39,543 bases of DNA from Thermaerobacter marianensis. Lineage in GTDB: Bacteria; Bacillota; Sulfobacillia; DVGY01. The stretch spans positions 1 through 39,543 of the forward strand of contig DYGY01000021.1 of assembly GCA_020724425.1 (NCBI GenBank), read 5' to 3'. The translations under genes were made by a program, and so were the position numbers. The notes beneath the pieces are model-generated. The model saw nothing but the letters and a program-made list of their open reading frames with translations. It was not told the origin of the DNA and searched no databases. Of this stretch, positions 31,692 to 39,543 are shown piece after piece (positions within the stretch are counted from its first letter, which is position 1; every line of letters starts with the position of its first letter).

Positions 31692-34600
31692 AATCTCTAT
31701 AAGTTTTCGGTTAATCGTCCTGTTGCAACAATTATGTTAATGCTTGTGGCTTTGTTGATTGGTGTAGTCTCTCTTGGTGGTTTGTCTATGGACTTACTGC
31801 CTAAGATTGATGCTCCGGTTTTGGTTGTGGTAACTACTTTTCCTGGGGCTGGACCTGAAGAGGTTGATCTTTTAGTTACTGAGCCAATTGAGAAAGCTGT
31901 GGCCACTACAGGTGGTGTGAAAACGGTAAGTTCCATATCTCGAGAGGGGCTTTCTGCAGTTGTTGTTTTGTTTAACTGGGGTGTAGATGTTACAGATGCT
32001 CGCCGGGATGTTCAGGAACGGCTTGATCGTTTAATGCTACCTAATGATGTTGATAAGCCTTATGTAATGCGATATGACCCTACTCAGATGCCAATTATGC
32101 AGTTAAGTGTTTTTGGTGAAGGGAGTATGGAGGAGTTAACAAGGTTAGCTGAAGAAAACATTATTCCTAGGATTGAGGCTGTGGAAGGTGTCGCTTCTGT
32201 AGGTCTAATCGGTGGGGAAGAAAGAGAGGTCTTAATTAGTTTAAATCAAGAGGCCTTAATTGAATATGATGTAACTCAGGAACGAATTGTGGGATTGATT
32301 CAGGCTAGTAACCTGAATTATCCCTTAGGATATATCCAGCATGATGATAGAAGCTTAAACCTCAGGTATGTGGGTAGAATGGAGAGTATGGAGGATTTAA
32401 GCAGTCTAGTTGTTAGTCAAAGACCTGTTTTTTCTGAAACTGGAGAGGTATCTTTAGAATCTATCCATCTAGCCGATGTGGCTACTATTGAGGATAGGGC
32501 CGTTGAGACTAAGTCTATTAACAGGACTAATGGTATGCCTAGTATTGGTTTAACGATTCAGAAAGAAGGGGATGCCAATACGGTTCTTGTTTCTGGTGCG
32601 GTAAGAGATGAACTCGATAAGCTTAGTGAAAGATATGATGTTTCTTTTGTTGCTGCTGTCGATGAAGGAGCCTTTATTGAGCAGTCTCTTGAGAATGTGG
32701 CTACTTCTCTGGTGATTGGTGGTCTTTTGGCTGCACTAGTATTGCTTCTATTCTTAAAGAGTATTAGGACAACCTTGATTGTGGCCATAGCCATACCTTT
32801 TAGTATTTTAGTTACCTTTATCTTGATGTACTTTAGGGGTCTAACGATAAATATTATGACTCTTGGTGGTTTGGCTCTTGGTGTTGGTATGCTTGTTGAT
32901 AATTCGATTGTGGTTGTTGAGAATATTCATAGGCATCTACAGTTAGGGGCTAGTCGTAAGGATGCTGCTTTGAAGGGTACTGGTGAGGTTGCTAGAGCAA
33001 TTACTGCAGCTACTCTAACTACTCTAGCTGTTTTCTTGCCATTAGCCTTTATTGGTGGTTTAACTGGTGAGTTGTTTAAGGAGTTGGCTCTAACAGTTAG
33101 TTTTGCTTTAATAGCTTCCTTGTTGGTTGCCTTAACGGTTATTCCAATGCTATCTTCGTTGTTTGCTAGCAAGGCTCCAGGCAGTGGGAAACACAGCAGG
33201 AGAGAGAGCTTCTATACTAGAGTTCTCAAGGGTGCTCTAAAACATCCCTATGTTACCCTCCTTATTGCTCTGGCATTACTAGGAGGCAGTTTCTTTTTCC
33301 TCTATCCTGCTATTGGTACTGAGTTTTTGCCAACTGCTGATGAAGGAACTTTTGTGGTATCTGTTAGCTTACCGGTAGGGACTAATCTTGATACCACACA
33401 AAAGAAGGTCAGGGAGTTTGAAGATATTATTTTAGCCATTCCCGAGGTTGAGAGTGTAACTAGTCAGATTGGTGCCGGAGCAGGTATTGAGTCTCTGAGA
33501 TCTTCTGCTGTAGGGGGAACCCATTCGGCTGAACTCTGGATAAAGCTGATTCCGGTGGTTGAAAGGAATAGAACCACAGAAGAGGTTATGTTAGAGGTTA
33601 GAAGGCAGATAGAACCAGTACGGGGTGAAGCGGAGGTAGCATATAATCTTCAATCAGCTATGGCGGCTGCTTCAGGCCAACCTAGTACCTTGGAAGTTAT
33701 CGTTAAGGGTAGTGACCCTGATATCTTAAGAGAAATTGTTCCAGGTGTTATGGATGAGATAGCTCAGGTTGACGGTGTTGTAAGGGTTGAAAGCAATCTT
33801 GAGATGGCAAAAGAAGAAGTGCATCTGGCTATAGATCAGGATAAAGCTAGTCAGTTTGGATTGTACCCTGGACAAATTACCACAAATGTTTCACAAGCAA
33901 TACGGGGAACTAATGTGGGCAGAATGGCTGATGGCACAAATATAAATGTTAGGTATGACCAGGAATATTGGCATAACAGCAAGGCTTTAGAGGAGCTGAT
34001 GATTAAGTCACCTACAGGTGCTTGGGTTGCTTTAGGTGAAGTTAGTGAGCTTAAAGAGAGTACAGGGCCACTAACAATTACTAAGGAAAATGGACAGGTT
34101 ACTGCCCAGTTAGTCGGTTACTTTGAAGGTAGGGACCTTGGTTCCATTACTAGTGATGTCACAAATATGGCGGCTGAACTTGATTTGCCTGAGGGATACT
34201 CTGTGGAACTCGTTGGGGCTTCTCAGATGATGCAAGAGGGTTTTGATGACCTGAAATTTGCTTTGATTCTGGCTATTTTCCTGGTGTATATGATTCTAGC
34301 GGCTCAGTTTGAGAGTCTGGCAAAACCATTTAGTATTATCTTCTCAATGCCTTTTGCCGCTATAGGTATTCTGGTAGCTCTGTATTTAACCAATATTGCT
34401 TTTGGTATTACGGCCTTTATGGGTGTAATTATGCTTGTGGGTATTGTGGTTAATAACGGGATTGTCTTGGTTGATTTTACAAATCAACTCAAAGAACAGG
34501 GTCTTAACACCACTGCAGCTATTATCGAGGCAGCTAGAACTAGGTTACGTCCAGTGCTTATGACAGCAATCACCACTACTTTTGGTCTATTGCCGCTGGC

Positions 34601-34919
34601 TTTAGCTAGGGGTGAAGGAGCTGAATTACAGCAACCATTAGCTTGGGCAGTTATTGGTGGCTTGACATCAGCTACCCTGATTACCCTAATTATTGTTCCT
34701 GTGGGCTATAGTCTAATTGATGGTTTTAGCAGTCGTAAGGAGAAAGAGGATCAGTTAGGAGATCTGGCCGGTGCCGTTATTTCTGGGAATCAGGGAGGCT
34801 ATGTTGCATCTTCAGGATATCAACAGAAAGACTCAGAGGCCTTTAAGAAGGAAGATTTCAAGGAACTAAAGAGGTTAATCCAGAAGTTAAATAGATATCT
34901 TGAAGAAAAGAATATATAG
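31689..34919 (+). CDS. RND-family efflux transporter (AcrB/SwrC-like)
   Basis: A 1076-residue proton-driven pump of the HAE family with two halves. Each half has one N-terminal transmembrane helix (FSVNRPVATIMLMLVALLIG at the start; VTLLIALALLGGSFFFLYP near residue 520), a large external loop, and a bundle of five or six helices. The proton-relay acidic residues appear in GVGMLVDNSIVVVENI. The gene stands alone, with no membrane fusion protein or outer membrane channel beside it. This is as in the B. subtilis SwrC/YerP pump, which also lies between gatCAB and yefA. The ATG at 31689 gives the family-standard N-terminus. A strong terminator follows, and a two-component system comes next. Confidence 0.92.
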   Translation: MNLYKFSVNRPVATIMLMLVALLIGVVSLGGLSMDLLPKIDAPVLVVVTTFPGAGPEEVDLLVTEPIEKAVATTGGVKTVSSISREGLSAVVVLFNWGVDVTDARRDVQERLDRLMLPNDVDKPYVMRYDPTQMPIMQLSVFGEGSMEELTRLAEENIIPRIEAVEGVASVGLIGGEEREVLISLNQEALIEYDVTQERIVGLIQASNLNYPLGYIQHDDRSLNLRYVGRMESMEDLSSLVVSQRPVFSETGEVSLESIHLADVATIEDRAVETKSINRTNGMPSIGLTIQKEGDANTVLVSGAVRDELDKLSERYDVSFVAAVDEGAFIEQSLENVATSLVIGGLLAALVLLLFLKSIRTTLIVAIAIPFSILVTFILMYFRGLTINIMTLGGLALGVGMLVDNSIVVVENIHRHLQLGASRKDAALKGTGEVARAITAATLTTLAVFLPLAFIGGLTGELFKELALTVSFALIASLLVALTVIPMLSSLFASKAPGSGKHSRRESFYTRVLKGALKHPYVTLLIALALLGGSFFFLYPAIGTEFLPTADEGTFVVSVSLPVGTNLDTTQKKVREFEDIILAIPEVESVTSQIGAGAGIESLRSSAVGGTHSAELWIKLIPVVERNRTTEEVMLEVRRQIEPVRGEAEVAYNLQSAMAAASGQPSTLEVIVKGSDPDILREIVPGVMDEIAQVDGVVRVESNLEMAKEEVHLAIDQDKASQFGLYPGQITTNVSQAIRGTNVGRMADGTNINVRYDQEYWHNSKALEELMIKSPTGAWVALGEVSELKESTGPLTITKENGQVTAQLVGYFEGRDLGSITSDVTNMAAELDLPEGYSVELVGASQMMQEGFDDLKFALILAIFLVYMILAAQFESLAKPFSIIFSMPFAAIGILVALYLTNIAFGITAFMGVIMLVGIVVNNGIVLVDFTNQLKEQGLNTTAAIIEAARTRLRPVLMTAITTTFGLLPLALARGEGAELQQPLAWAVIGGLTSATLITLIIVPVGYSLIDGFSSRKEKEDQLGDLAGAVISGNQGGYVASSGYQQKDSEAFKKEDFKELKRLIQKLNRYLEEKNI

Positions 34920-34921
34920 AG

Positions 34922-34956
34922 AGCAAGCCCCCACAGAATTCTGTGGGGCTTGCTTT
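34922..34956 (+). terminator. Terminator of the RND pump gene
   Basis: A 14-bp stem with one bulged C (arms AGCAAGCCCCCACAG and CTGTGGGGCTTGCT) and an AATT loop ends in TTTG. It begins three bases after the stop codon. Confidence 0.85.
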
Positions 34957-35010
34957 GTAGTAGGCATTGTTAATTATGTGTAGAATACTAAACAAATACT
35001 TCACAGTTTC

Positions 35011-35062
35011 TTGACATTTCAGGCATCATTTGCTGAAAAGATTGTGTTACGCTTATGATGCC
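35011..35062 (+). promoter_or_regulatory. Upstream region of the response regulator gene
   Basis: TTGACA (35011-35016) is a good -35 element, but the matching -10 (TGAAAA near 35034) is poor. A perfect 8-bp inverted repeat, GGCATCAT (35022-35029) and ATGATGCC (35055-35062), spans the expected RNA start. It could be an operator or a leader hairpin. Confidence 0.4.
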
Positions 35063-35084
35063 ATAAAGAATTGGAGGAGTAGTG

Positions 35085-35786
35085 ATGGGTATGAGACGAA
35101 TCTTGATGGTGGATGATGAACCCAAGTTAGTCAATATTGTGCGTGACTATCTTGTTAGTGAAGGGTTTGAGGTTTTAACTGCCGGCAGTGGTGAAGCCGG
35201 ACTAGAGATTCTAGAAAAAGAGGGTCTTGATCTTGTAGTTCTTGATCTCATGATGCCCGGTATGAGCGGTTATGAGGTTTTTAGAGTAATTCGTCAGAAG
35301 TGGGATATACCTGTGATTATGCTGACAGCCCGTTCTGAGGAAGTTGATAAGCTTCTTGGTTTAGAGATGGGAGCAGATGACTATATTACAAAACCATTTA
35401 GTTTAAGAGAGTTAACAGCTAGGATTAGGGCTGTTTTACGTCGCGGGAGTCGTAATGAAACCAAAGAAGATTCTGAAGATATCCTGCAGCTAGGTAAAGT
35501 AACTGTTGATCTAGGGAGAAGACAGGTTATGGTGAGTGGTGAGACCATAGCAGTTACACCCACCGAGTTTAAGATATTACAGGTACTGATGAGCAGACCT
35601 GGTCGGGTATTTTCCAGGCTACAGCTACTAGATGCTGCTCTTGGGGCTGCTTATGAGGGGTATGAGCGCTCTATTGATACCCATATTAGTAACTTGCGCA
35701 AAAAGATTGAGATTGATCCGGCTGATCCCCAGTATATCCAGACTGTATATGGAATGGGATATAAAATGGAAGTGCCAAAGGCGTGA
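35085..35786 (+). CDS. Two-component response regulator, OmpR/PhoB family
   Basis: The 233-residue protein has a receiver domain at about 1-120, with the acidic pocket Asp10-Asp11, the phosphorylated Asp54 in LDLMMPGMSG and the conserved Lys in ITKPFSL. A winged-helix DNA-binding domain at about 135-230 has VTPTEFKILQVLMSRPGRVFSRLQLLDAALG and SIDTHISNLRKKIE. GGAGGA (35073-35078) supports ATG 35085; GTG 35082 is too close. Its stop overlaps the start of the histidine kinase by 4 bases, so the two are partners. The position after the RND pump makes that pump a possible target. Confidence 0.95.
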   Translation: MGMRRILMVDDEPKLVNIVRDYLVSEGFEVLTAGSGEAGLEILEKEGLDLVVLDLMMPGMSGYEVFRVIRQKWDIPVIMLTARSEEVDKLLGLEMGADDYITKPFSLRELTARIRAVLRRGSRNETKEDSEDILQLGKVTVDLGRRQVMVSGETIAVTPTEFKILQVLMSRPGRVFSRLQLLDAALGAAYEGYERSIDTHISNLRKKIEIDPADPQYIQTVYGMGYKMEVPKA

Positions 35787-37201
35787 AGCAAATGAAGAAG
35801 ATGAAAAAGAGTATAGCCTTAAAGATTTCAGTTAGTTTGGTTTTGATAGCTCTAGCGGCAGCGATGCTGACAAGCCTTGCCACCGGATTAGCTACTAGAA
35901 CCTTTTTTGACCGTTACGTGATGGATGTAAGGGATATTCGTTATGGGCAGGTTCTTTCCTTGGCATCAGGATACTATGTTTATACTGGGAGTTGGGAGGG
36001 AATCCAGGATTTCATGTTTTCTGAGACCCATATATCTAGGTATCGTGGTGGCTATTCAACCATGGGGGCCAAGAAGGATATAGCAGGTGAACAGATAATT
36101 ATCGCTGATGGGTCAGGTGTGGTTGTTGGTGATTCTCATCAGGATTTACTAGGTAGTACCCTTAAGAAAGACCTATTAGCCCGTGGTGTACCTATTATGG
36201 TTATGGGTGAACAGGTAGGGACTGTACTTGTTATGGGTACTCCCATAGGCTTTACCGGCCTTACGCTTGAAGAGGAGTTTTTGGGTTCTGTACGTAGCTA
36301 TACTATTGGTGCTGCTGTTGGCACTATCCTAGTAGGGGCTCTTCTTGGAATGTATATGGGCAAAAGACTAACACGACCTATTAGCTCACTAGTTACTGCC
36401 AGTGAACACCTTAGTAAACGTAATCTTTCATACAGGGTAGATATTGAAACTGATGATGAGATAGGTGATCTTGCACGATCCTTTAACAAAATGGCAGAGA
36501 ATCTAGAGCAGAATGAAAAGCTAAGGAAGAATCTCTTAGCTGATGTGGCTCATGAACTCAGAACCCCTATCAGTATTATGCGAGCTAATCTTGAGGCTAT
36601 CCAGGCAGGAGTTATTGAGGCTGATGAGGAGGTAATTCTTAATCTCAATGATGAAATCTTAAGGATGTCCCGTCTGGTTAATGACCTTCAAGAGTTAAGC
36701 CTTGCCGAAGCAGGAGAGTTGGTATTACACAAGCTGCCAACAGATGTGGGAACCTGGGCTAAAGCAATTGCTCGCTCACTACAGGCTGAAGCAGCAGTAA
36801 AGGAGATCAAGCTTAATACTGAGATAGAAGAGAACCTACCGGTGTTAAATCTGGATCAGAACAGAATGGATCAAGTTATCCAGAATCTGCTTAATAACGC
36901 TATCAGGTATACCCCTGAAGGTGGACAGATCTTCTTCTCTGTATCTAAGAAAGACAGTAAAGTTTGGATTCAGGTTAGAGATAGGGGACCTGGAATCAAG
37001 GAAGATGATCTACCACATATCTTTAATCGTTTCTATCGGGGAGAGAAATCCCGTACCCGTAGTGAAGGTGGTATGGGACTGGGACTTGCCATTGCCAAAG
37101 GATTTGTTGAGGCACATCGTGGTATAATTAGCGCAGAAAGTGAACTTGATAAGGGAACTACTTTCTTCATTGTCCTACCGATAGAAGGAGAAGAGACTTA
37201 A
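35783..37201 (+). CDS. Sensor histidine kinase (HAMP, class I)
   Basis: The 472-residue kinase has a first transmembrane helix at about 11-30 and an external sensor loop at about 35-165. The second helix is at about 172-195 (IGAAVGTILVGALLGMYMG). A HAMP domain follows at about 195-248, a HisKA domain with phospho-acceptor His257 in HELRTPISIM, and a HATPase_c domain with N box NLLNNAIRYTP, VRDRGPGIKEDDL and GMGLGLAIAKGFV. The GTG start overlaps the regulator stop; ATG 35792 is an alternative. Base use changes here: the plus strand becomes A-rich, unlike the G and T excess of earlier genes. The stop overlaps the next gene by 1 base. Confidence 0.93.
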   Translation: MKQMKKMKKSIALKISVSLVLIALAAAMLTSLATGLATRTFFDRYVMDVRDIRYGQVLSLASGYYVYTGSWEGIQDFMFSETHISRYRGGYSTMGAKKDIAGEQIIIADGSGVVVGDSHQDLLGSTLKKDLLARGVPIMVMGEQVGTVLVMGTPIGFTGLTLEEEFLGSVRSYTIGAAVGTILVGALLGMYMGKRLTRPISSLVTASEHLSKRNLSYRVDIETDDEIGDLARSFNKMAENLEQNEKLRKNLLADVAHELRTPISIMRANLEAIQAGVIEADEEVILNLNDEILRMSRLVNDLQELSLAEAGELVLHKLPTDVGTWAKAIARSLQAEAAVKEIKLNTEIEENLPVLNLDQNRMDQVIQNLLNNAIRYTPEGGQIFFSVSKKDSKVWIQVRDRGPGIKEDDLPHIFNRFYRGEKSRTRSEGGMGLGLAIAKGFVEAHRGIISAESELDKGTTFFIVLPIEGEET

Positions 37202-38571
37202 TGCAAAAAGGAACCATACTTAAAACAGAGATTATTGAGATTGCTCAGGGGGGAGATGGTGTAGCCAAACCTGATAACTTCACTCTTTTCATCCCTGAGA
37301 CTGTACCTGGTGATACAGTATTAGCTGAAGTTACTGAAGCTAAAAAAACTTATGGCAGAGCAAAGGTTCTGGAGGTTTTGCAGGCAGGCCCGGAAAGGGT
37401 CATGCCTGCTTGTTCATATTTTGCTTCCTGTGGTGGTTGCAGTCTTCAACAGTTAAGTTATATGGAGCAACTAAAAGCTAAACGTAAGATTGTCCAGGAC
37501 TCTTTAACACGTATAGGTGGCTTTAAAGACATAGATCATCTTGTTAAGCCGGTTCTAGGAATGACTAACCCCTGGTACTATAGGAACAAGATAGCTGTAC
37601 CTGTACAACCAGATTCGAAGAGACAGCTACGAACTGGGTTCTACGAGAAAGGAACACATAACATAGTTGAGATGGATAAGTGTTTGCTCCAGGCTGATCC
37701 AGGCAATGAGATTTGGCAGACAGTTGTTTTTCTTGCTAGAGAATATGGGTTACAACCCTATGATGAAAAAACTCACCAAGGAGTCTTACGTCATATTCTC
37801 ATTAGGGTAGCGAGAAGAACAAATGAGGCTTTAGTTGTTTTGGTACTCAATACTCAGGGATTCCCTCAGGAAAAAGAACTCGCTAAAGAGATTATGAAGA
37901 GACATCCCCAGGTAGTGGGTGTGGTAAAAAACACTAACACAAAAAAGACTAATGCAATCCTAGGCTCTCACACTGAAACTATTCTTGGTAAAGATCACAT
38001 GATTGACTATGTTGGACCTCTAGCGTTCAAGGTATCAGCTAGATCATTCTTTCAAGTAAACCCCCAACAAGCAGAGGTTCTCTACCAGGTGGCCAAAGAA
38101 TATGCCGGTCTTACCGGAAAAGAGCATGTACTAGATCTCTACAGTGGTATTGGCACTATTGCCCTCTATCTAGCCCCTGCAGCTAAAAAAGTAACGGGTA
38201 TAGAGGTAGTACCCGAAGCCATTGAAGATGCCAAAAAGAACGCAGAGTTTAATAATCTTAATAGTGCTATCTTTGTTCATGGTGATGTAGCCGAACTATT
38301 AACCCAAAAAAAATATCAAGCTGATGTAATAGTTGTTGATCCACCTCGAAAAGGACTTGACCTAACAGTTATAGAAGGCATGGTCAAGATGGGACCACAA
38401 AGGATTATTTATGTTTCCTGTAACCCAGCTACCATGGCTAGGGATCTCAAAGAGATTACCAACCATGGCTATACCATAAGAGCTGTGCAGCCGGTTGATA
38501 TGTTTCCGCAGACGCCGCATGTTGAGACGGTAGTATTGATGTCAAGGGTTAAGGTAAATACGATGTTTTAG
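37201..38571 (+). CDS. rlmD: 23S rRNA (uracil-5-)-methyltransferase, RumA/RlmCD family
   Basis: This SAM-dependent enzyme methylates uridine C5 in 23S rRNA (U1939, and U747 in B. subtilis RlmCD). Residues 1-60 are a TRAM RNA-binding domain. An Fe-S cluster site is formed by Cys71, Cys77 and Cys80 (CSYFASCGGC) with Cys161 (MDKC). The C-terminal Rossmann domain has LDLYSGIGTIALYLA for SAM, DPPRKGLD, and the catalytic Cys407 in VSCNPATMARDL. Length 456 fits. Its ATG shares one base with the kinase stop, an unusual coupling of a housekeeping RNA modification gene to a sensor. A terminator follows. Confidence 0.94.
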   Translation: MQKGTILKTEIIEIAQGGDGVAKPDNFTLFIPETVPGDTVLAEVTEAKKTYGRAKVLEVLQAGPERVMPACSYFASCGGCSLQQLSYMEQLKAKRKIVQDSLTRIGGFKDIDHLVKPVLGMTNPWYYRNKIAVPVQPDSKRQLRTGFYEKGTHNIVEMDKCLLQADPGNEIWQTVVFLAREYGLQPYDEKTHQGVLRHILIRVARRTNEALVVLVLNTQGFPQEKELAKEIMKRHPQVVGVVKNTNTKKTNAILGSHTETILGKDHMIDYVGPLAFKVSARSFFQVNPQQAEVLYQVAKEYAGLTGKEHVLDLYSGIGTIALYLAPAAKKVTGIEVVPEAIEDAKKNAEFNNLNSAIFVHGDVAELLTQKKYQADVIVVDPPRKGLDLTVIEGMVKMGPQRIIYVSCNPATMARDLKEITNHGYTIRAVQPVDMFPQTPHVETVVLMSRVKVNTMF

Positions 38572-38597
38572 GGATAAAAAAGTTTATAAATAAAGGG

Positions 38598-38652
38598 ATT
38601 CCGTGATTTGAGATCTGGTTTCAAGCCGGCAGGATGATCACGGGATTTTTCT
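38598..38652 (+). terminator. Terminator after rlmD
   Basis: ATTCCGTGAT (38598-38607) pairs with ATCACGGGAT (38637-38646), 10 bp with one G-U, and is followed by TTTTTCTTT. The long loop can form a small inner hairpin (TTGA with TCAA). Confidence 0.75.
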
Positions 38653-38713
38653 TTGTGGGAACTTGTCCAAGATAGGCAGGCTAGATGATTAAGAAGATGA
38701 TATAGATATTGAT

Positions 38714-38758
38714 GTGGTGAGTTGACAAAATTGCTGGCAAAAACGTGGTGAGTTGACA
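38714..38758 (+). repeat. Two direct repeats of 14 bases
   Basis: GTGGTGAGTTGACA occurs at 38714-38727 and again at 38745-38758, 31 bases apart. Spaced repeats ending in TTGACA recall the multiple terminal repeats of IS21-like elements; this is an inference. No transposase gene is present in the window. Confidence 0.7.
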
Positions 38759-38812
38759 GGGTAGTTGTCAAGTTTAAACTAGAACAAATGACAACAAACA
38801 ACATAAAACATG

Positions 38813-38841
38813 TTGAAAATTGCAATAAACTATGCTAAAAT
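38813..38841 (+). promoter_or_regulatory. Promoter of the excisionase-like HTH gene
   Basis: TTGAAA (38813-38818), a 17-base spacer and TAAAAT (38836-38841) form a good promoter 50 bases before the HTH gene. A second TATAAT lies at 38843-38848. Confidence 0.6.
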
Positions 38842-38890
38842 ATATAATAGAACGCTATTAAACTATACTAACTGGTCTTGAGGTGAAGAA

Positions 38891-39082
38891 ATGATAGAGC
38901 AGAATGAGAAATGGATAAATATTGATGAGGCTGCTGAATATTTAGGGGTTAAGCCAGGAACTGTGCGTGATTGGATCAGAAAAGGCAAAGGAATCCCAGC
39001 TCATAAAATCGGCAAACAATGGAAATTTAAATGCGTTGAGCTAGATGATTGGGTTAAGAGTGGGAAGAGTGCTATTGACTAG
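38891..39082 (+). CDS. Excisionase-family helix-turn-helix protein
   Basis: The 63-residue protein is a single winged helix of the MerR/excisionase type (helix_turn_helix_17). It has WINIDEAAEYLGVKPGTVRDWIRKG, then the wing IPAHKIGKQWKFKCVELDDWV. Such proteins are common next to restriction-modification genes and on mobile elements, as local regulators or recombination directionality factors. The ATG has GAGGTGAA upstream. It lies 28 bases before the methyltransferase fragment, in the same direction, so it may have controlled that system. Confidence 0.88.
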   Translation: MIEQNEKWINIDEAAEYLGVKPGTVRDWIRKGKGIPAHKIGKQWKFKCVELDDWVKSGKSAID

Positions 39083-39110
39083 ATACAAGGAAAGAGAGGC
39101 ATCATGAAAA

Positions 39111-39494
39111 ATGGATTTAGGTCAAATATTCACAAATAATCACGTTGCAAAATATATGGCGTCTCTATTTAATTTAGATAATGAGGATTCTATTTTAGAT
39201 CCATGTTTTGGAGATGGAGTATTTCTAAAGGCTTGTTTGAGTCAAGGATACAATAATATATCTGGATACGAATTGGATGAAAATCTTTTTAATGAAGTAC
39301 GAACAATATATCCGGCGCTTGATTTATACAATGTAGACTTTTTAAATATAAATCGCGAAAAAAAATACGATGGAATTATTATGAATCCTCCTTATATAAG
39401 ACAAGAAAAAATAGACGATCTTAAACACTATGGAATTACAAAAGAGATATTGAGAAAAAACAGCATTTTTGATAAGCTGCCTAAGACAGGTTAG
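39111..39494 (+). pseudogene. DNA adenine/cytosine-N4 methyltransferase, truncated
   Basis: The 127-residue product is the N-terminal part of a class I N-6/N-4 DNA methyltransferase, as found in type II or IIG restriction-modification systems. It starts with LGQIFTNNHVAKYMA, has motif I DPCFGDG (30-36) for SAM and motif IV NPPY (92-95) for catalysis. It then stops after KLPKTG, where homologues usually continue for hundreds of residues, as I recall with TANLY-like sequence. The DNA after codon 125 looks unrelated, so the gene is probably interrupted by an insertion rather than by a point mutation. It is AT-rich compared with the housekeeping genes. It may be non-functional. Confidence 0.75.
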
Positions 39495-39543
39495 AATCTC
39501 AAGTAGTGGTGTAAATTTTGATGGCGGGTATTGACAGAAAAGC
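39488..39543. mobile_element. Possible left end of an insertion element
   Basis: Sequence after the break in the methyltransferase contains GTGGTGTAAATTTTGATGG and TTGACAG. These share the elements GTGGTG and TTGACAG with the direct repeats at 38714-38760. An IS21-like end is my best guess. The window stops before any transposase gene, so this is weakly supported. Confidence 0.35.

Larger units (their letters stand above)
38572..38890. other. 319-base region without a gene, rlmD to HTH gene
   Basis: Besides the rlmD terminator it holds two direct repeats with 31-base spacing, a short inverted repeat TTGACA/TGTCAA near 38753-38771, and a promoter for the HTH gene. From about 38780 the sequence is AT-rich. 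I see no convincing coding sequence in it. The right part looks like accessory DNA joined to the housekeeping block. Confidence 0.6.

Noticed and set aside
38714-38758. CRISPR array
   Set aside because: There are only two copies of a 14-base unit, with one 17-base spacer and no cas genes.
38568-38825. Minus-strand open frame after rlmD
   Set aside because: It covers the terminator and the direct repeats, has no ribosome binding site, and its product looks random.
39104-39139. ATG at 39104 as methyltransferase start
   Set aside because: It is better spaced from the ribosome binding site but in another frame that stops after 11 codons, so ATG 39111 is kept.

Overview
The window looks like a chromosomal segment of a Firmicute, probably an anaerobic Clostridia-type bacterium of fairly low GC; I cannot name the species. 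The reasons are a Bacillus-style purine operon with separate purS, purQ and short purL, an Fe-S type PurF, PurBox-like operators, strong GGAGG ribosome binding sites with many GTG and TTG starts, and a pcrA-ligA-gatCAB order followed by an RND pump and an RlmCD/RumA-type methyltransferase. From memory, B. subtilis has a comparable run (pcrA, ligA, gatCAB, swrC/yerP, yefA).

Layout. 1-2520: a minus-strand operon with a YtrA/GntR repressor, ABC ATPase, ABC-2 permease and a YbjQ protein. 2555-14433: the purine operon purE-B-C-S-Q-L-F-M-N-H, then after a structured 267-base gap purD and a strong terminator; purK is absent. 14455-18180: an HD phosphohydrolase convergent with thymidine kinase, then cdd-pdp for pyrimidine salvage. 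18183-18960: a zinc-ribbon/DUF2007 membrane protein and an acyl-CoA thioesterase on the minus strand. 18979-25700: a HAD phosphatase, a 1040-residue membrane HD-GYP/GAF/PAS/histidine kinase fusion, PcrA, and a DUF368 membrane protein. 25697-30898: LigA and the GatCAB amidotransferase. 30899-31540: a stand-alone S-adenosylmethionine decarboxylase with its own promoter, a structured leader and a terminator. 31641-34956: an RND pump. 35085-38571: a two-component system translationally coupled to a 23S rRNA m5U methyltransferase. 38572-39543: an AT-richer accessory tail with short direct repeats, an excisionase-like HTH protein and a DNA methyltransferase cut off after motif IV, then sequence that may be an insertion-element end.

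Much of the window serves nucleotide supply: de novo IMP synthesis, dNTP control (HD protein), thymidine and cytidine salvage, and DNA repair (PcrA, LigA). The least expected signals are non-coding. The decarboxylase leader can form a nested fold whose CCCCC stretch is complementary to the ribosome binding site, so it is a candidate riboswitch. A 9-bp hairpin lies between a perfect Shine-Dalgarno and the RND pump start codon and would bring them to normal spacing. Two inverted PurBoxes flank the purE promoter, and a hairpin containing a PurBox core precedes purD. No rRNA, tRNA or CRISPR array was seen.
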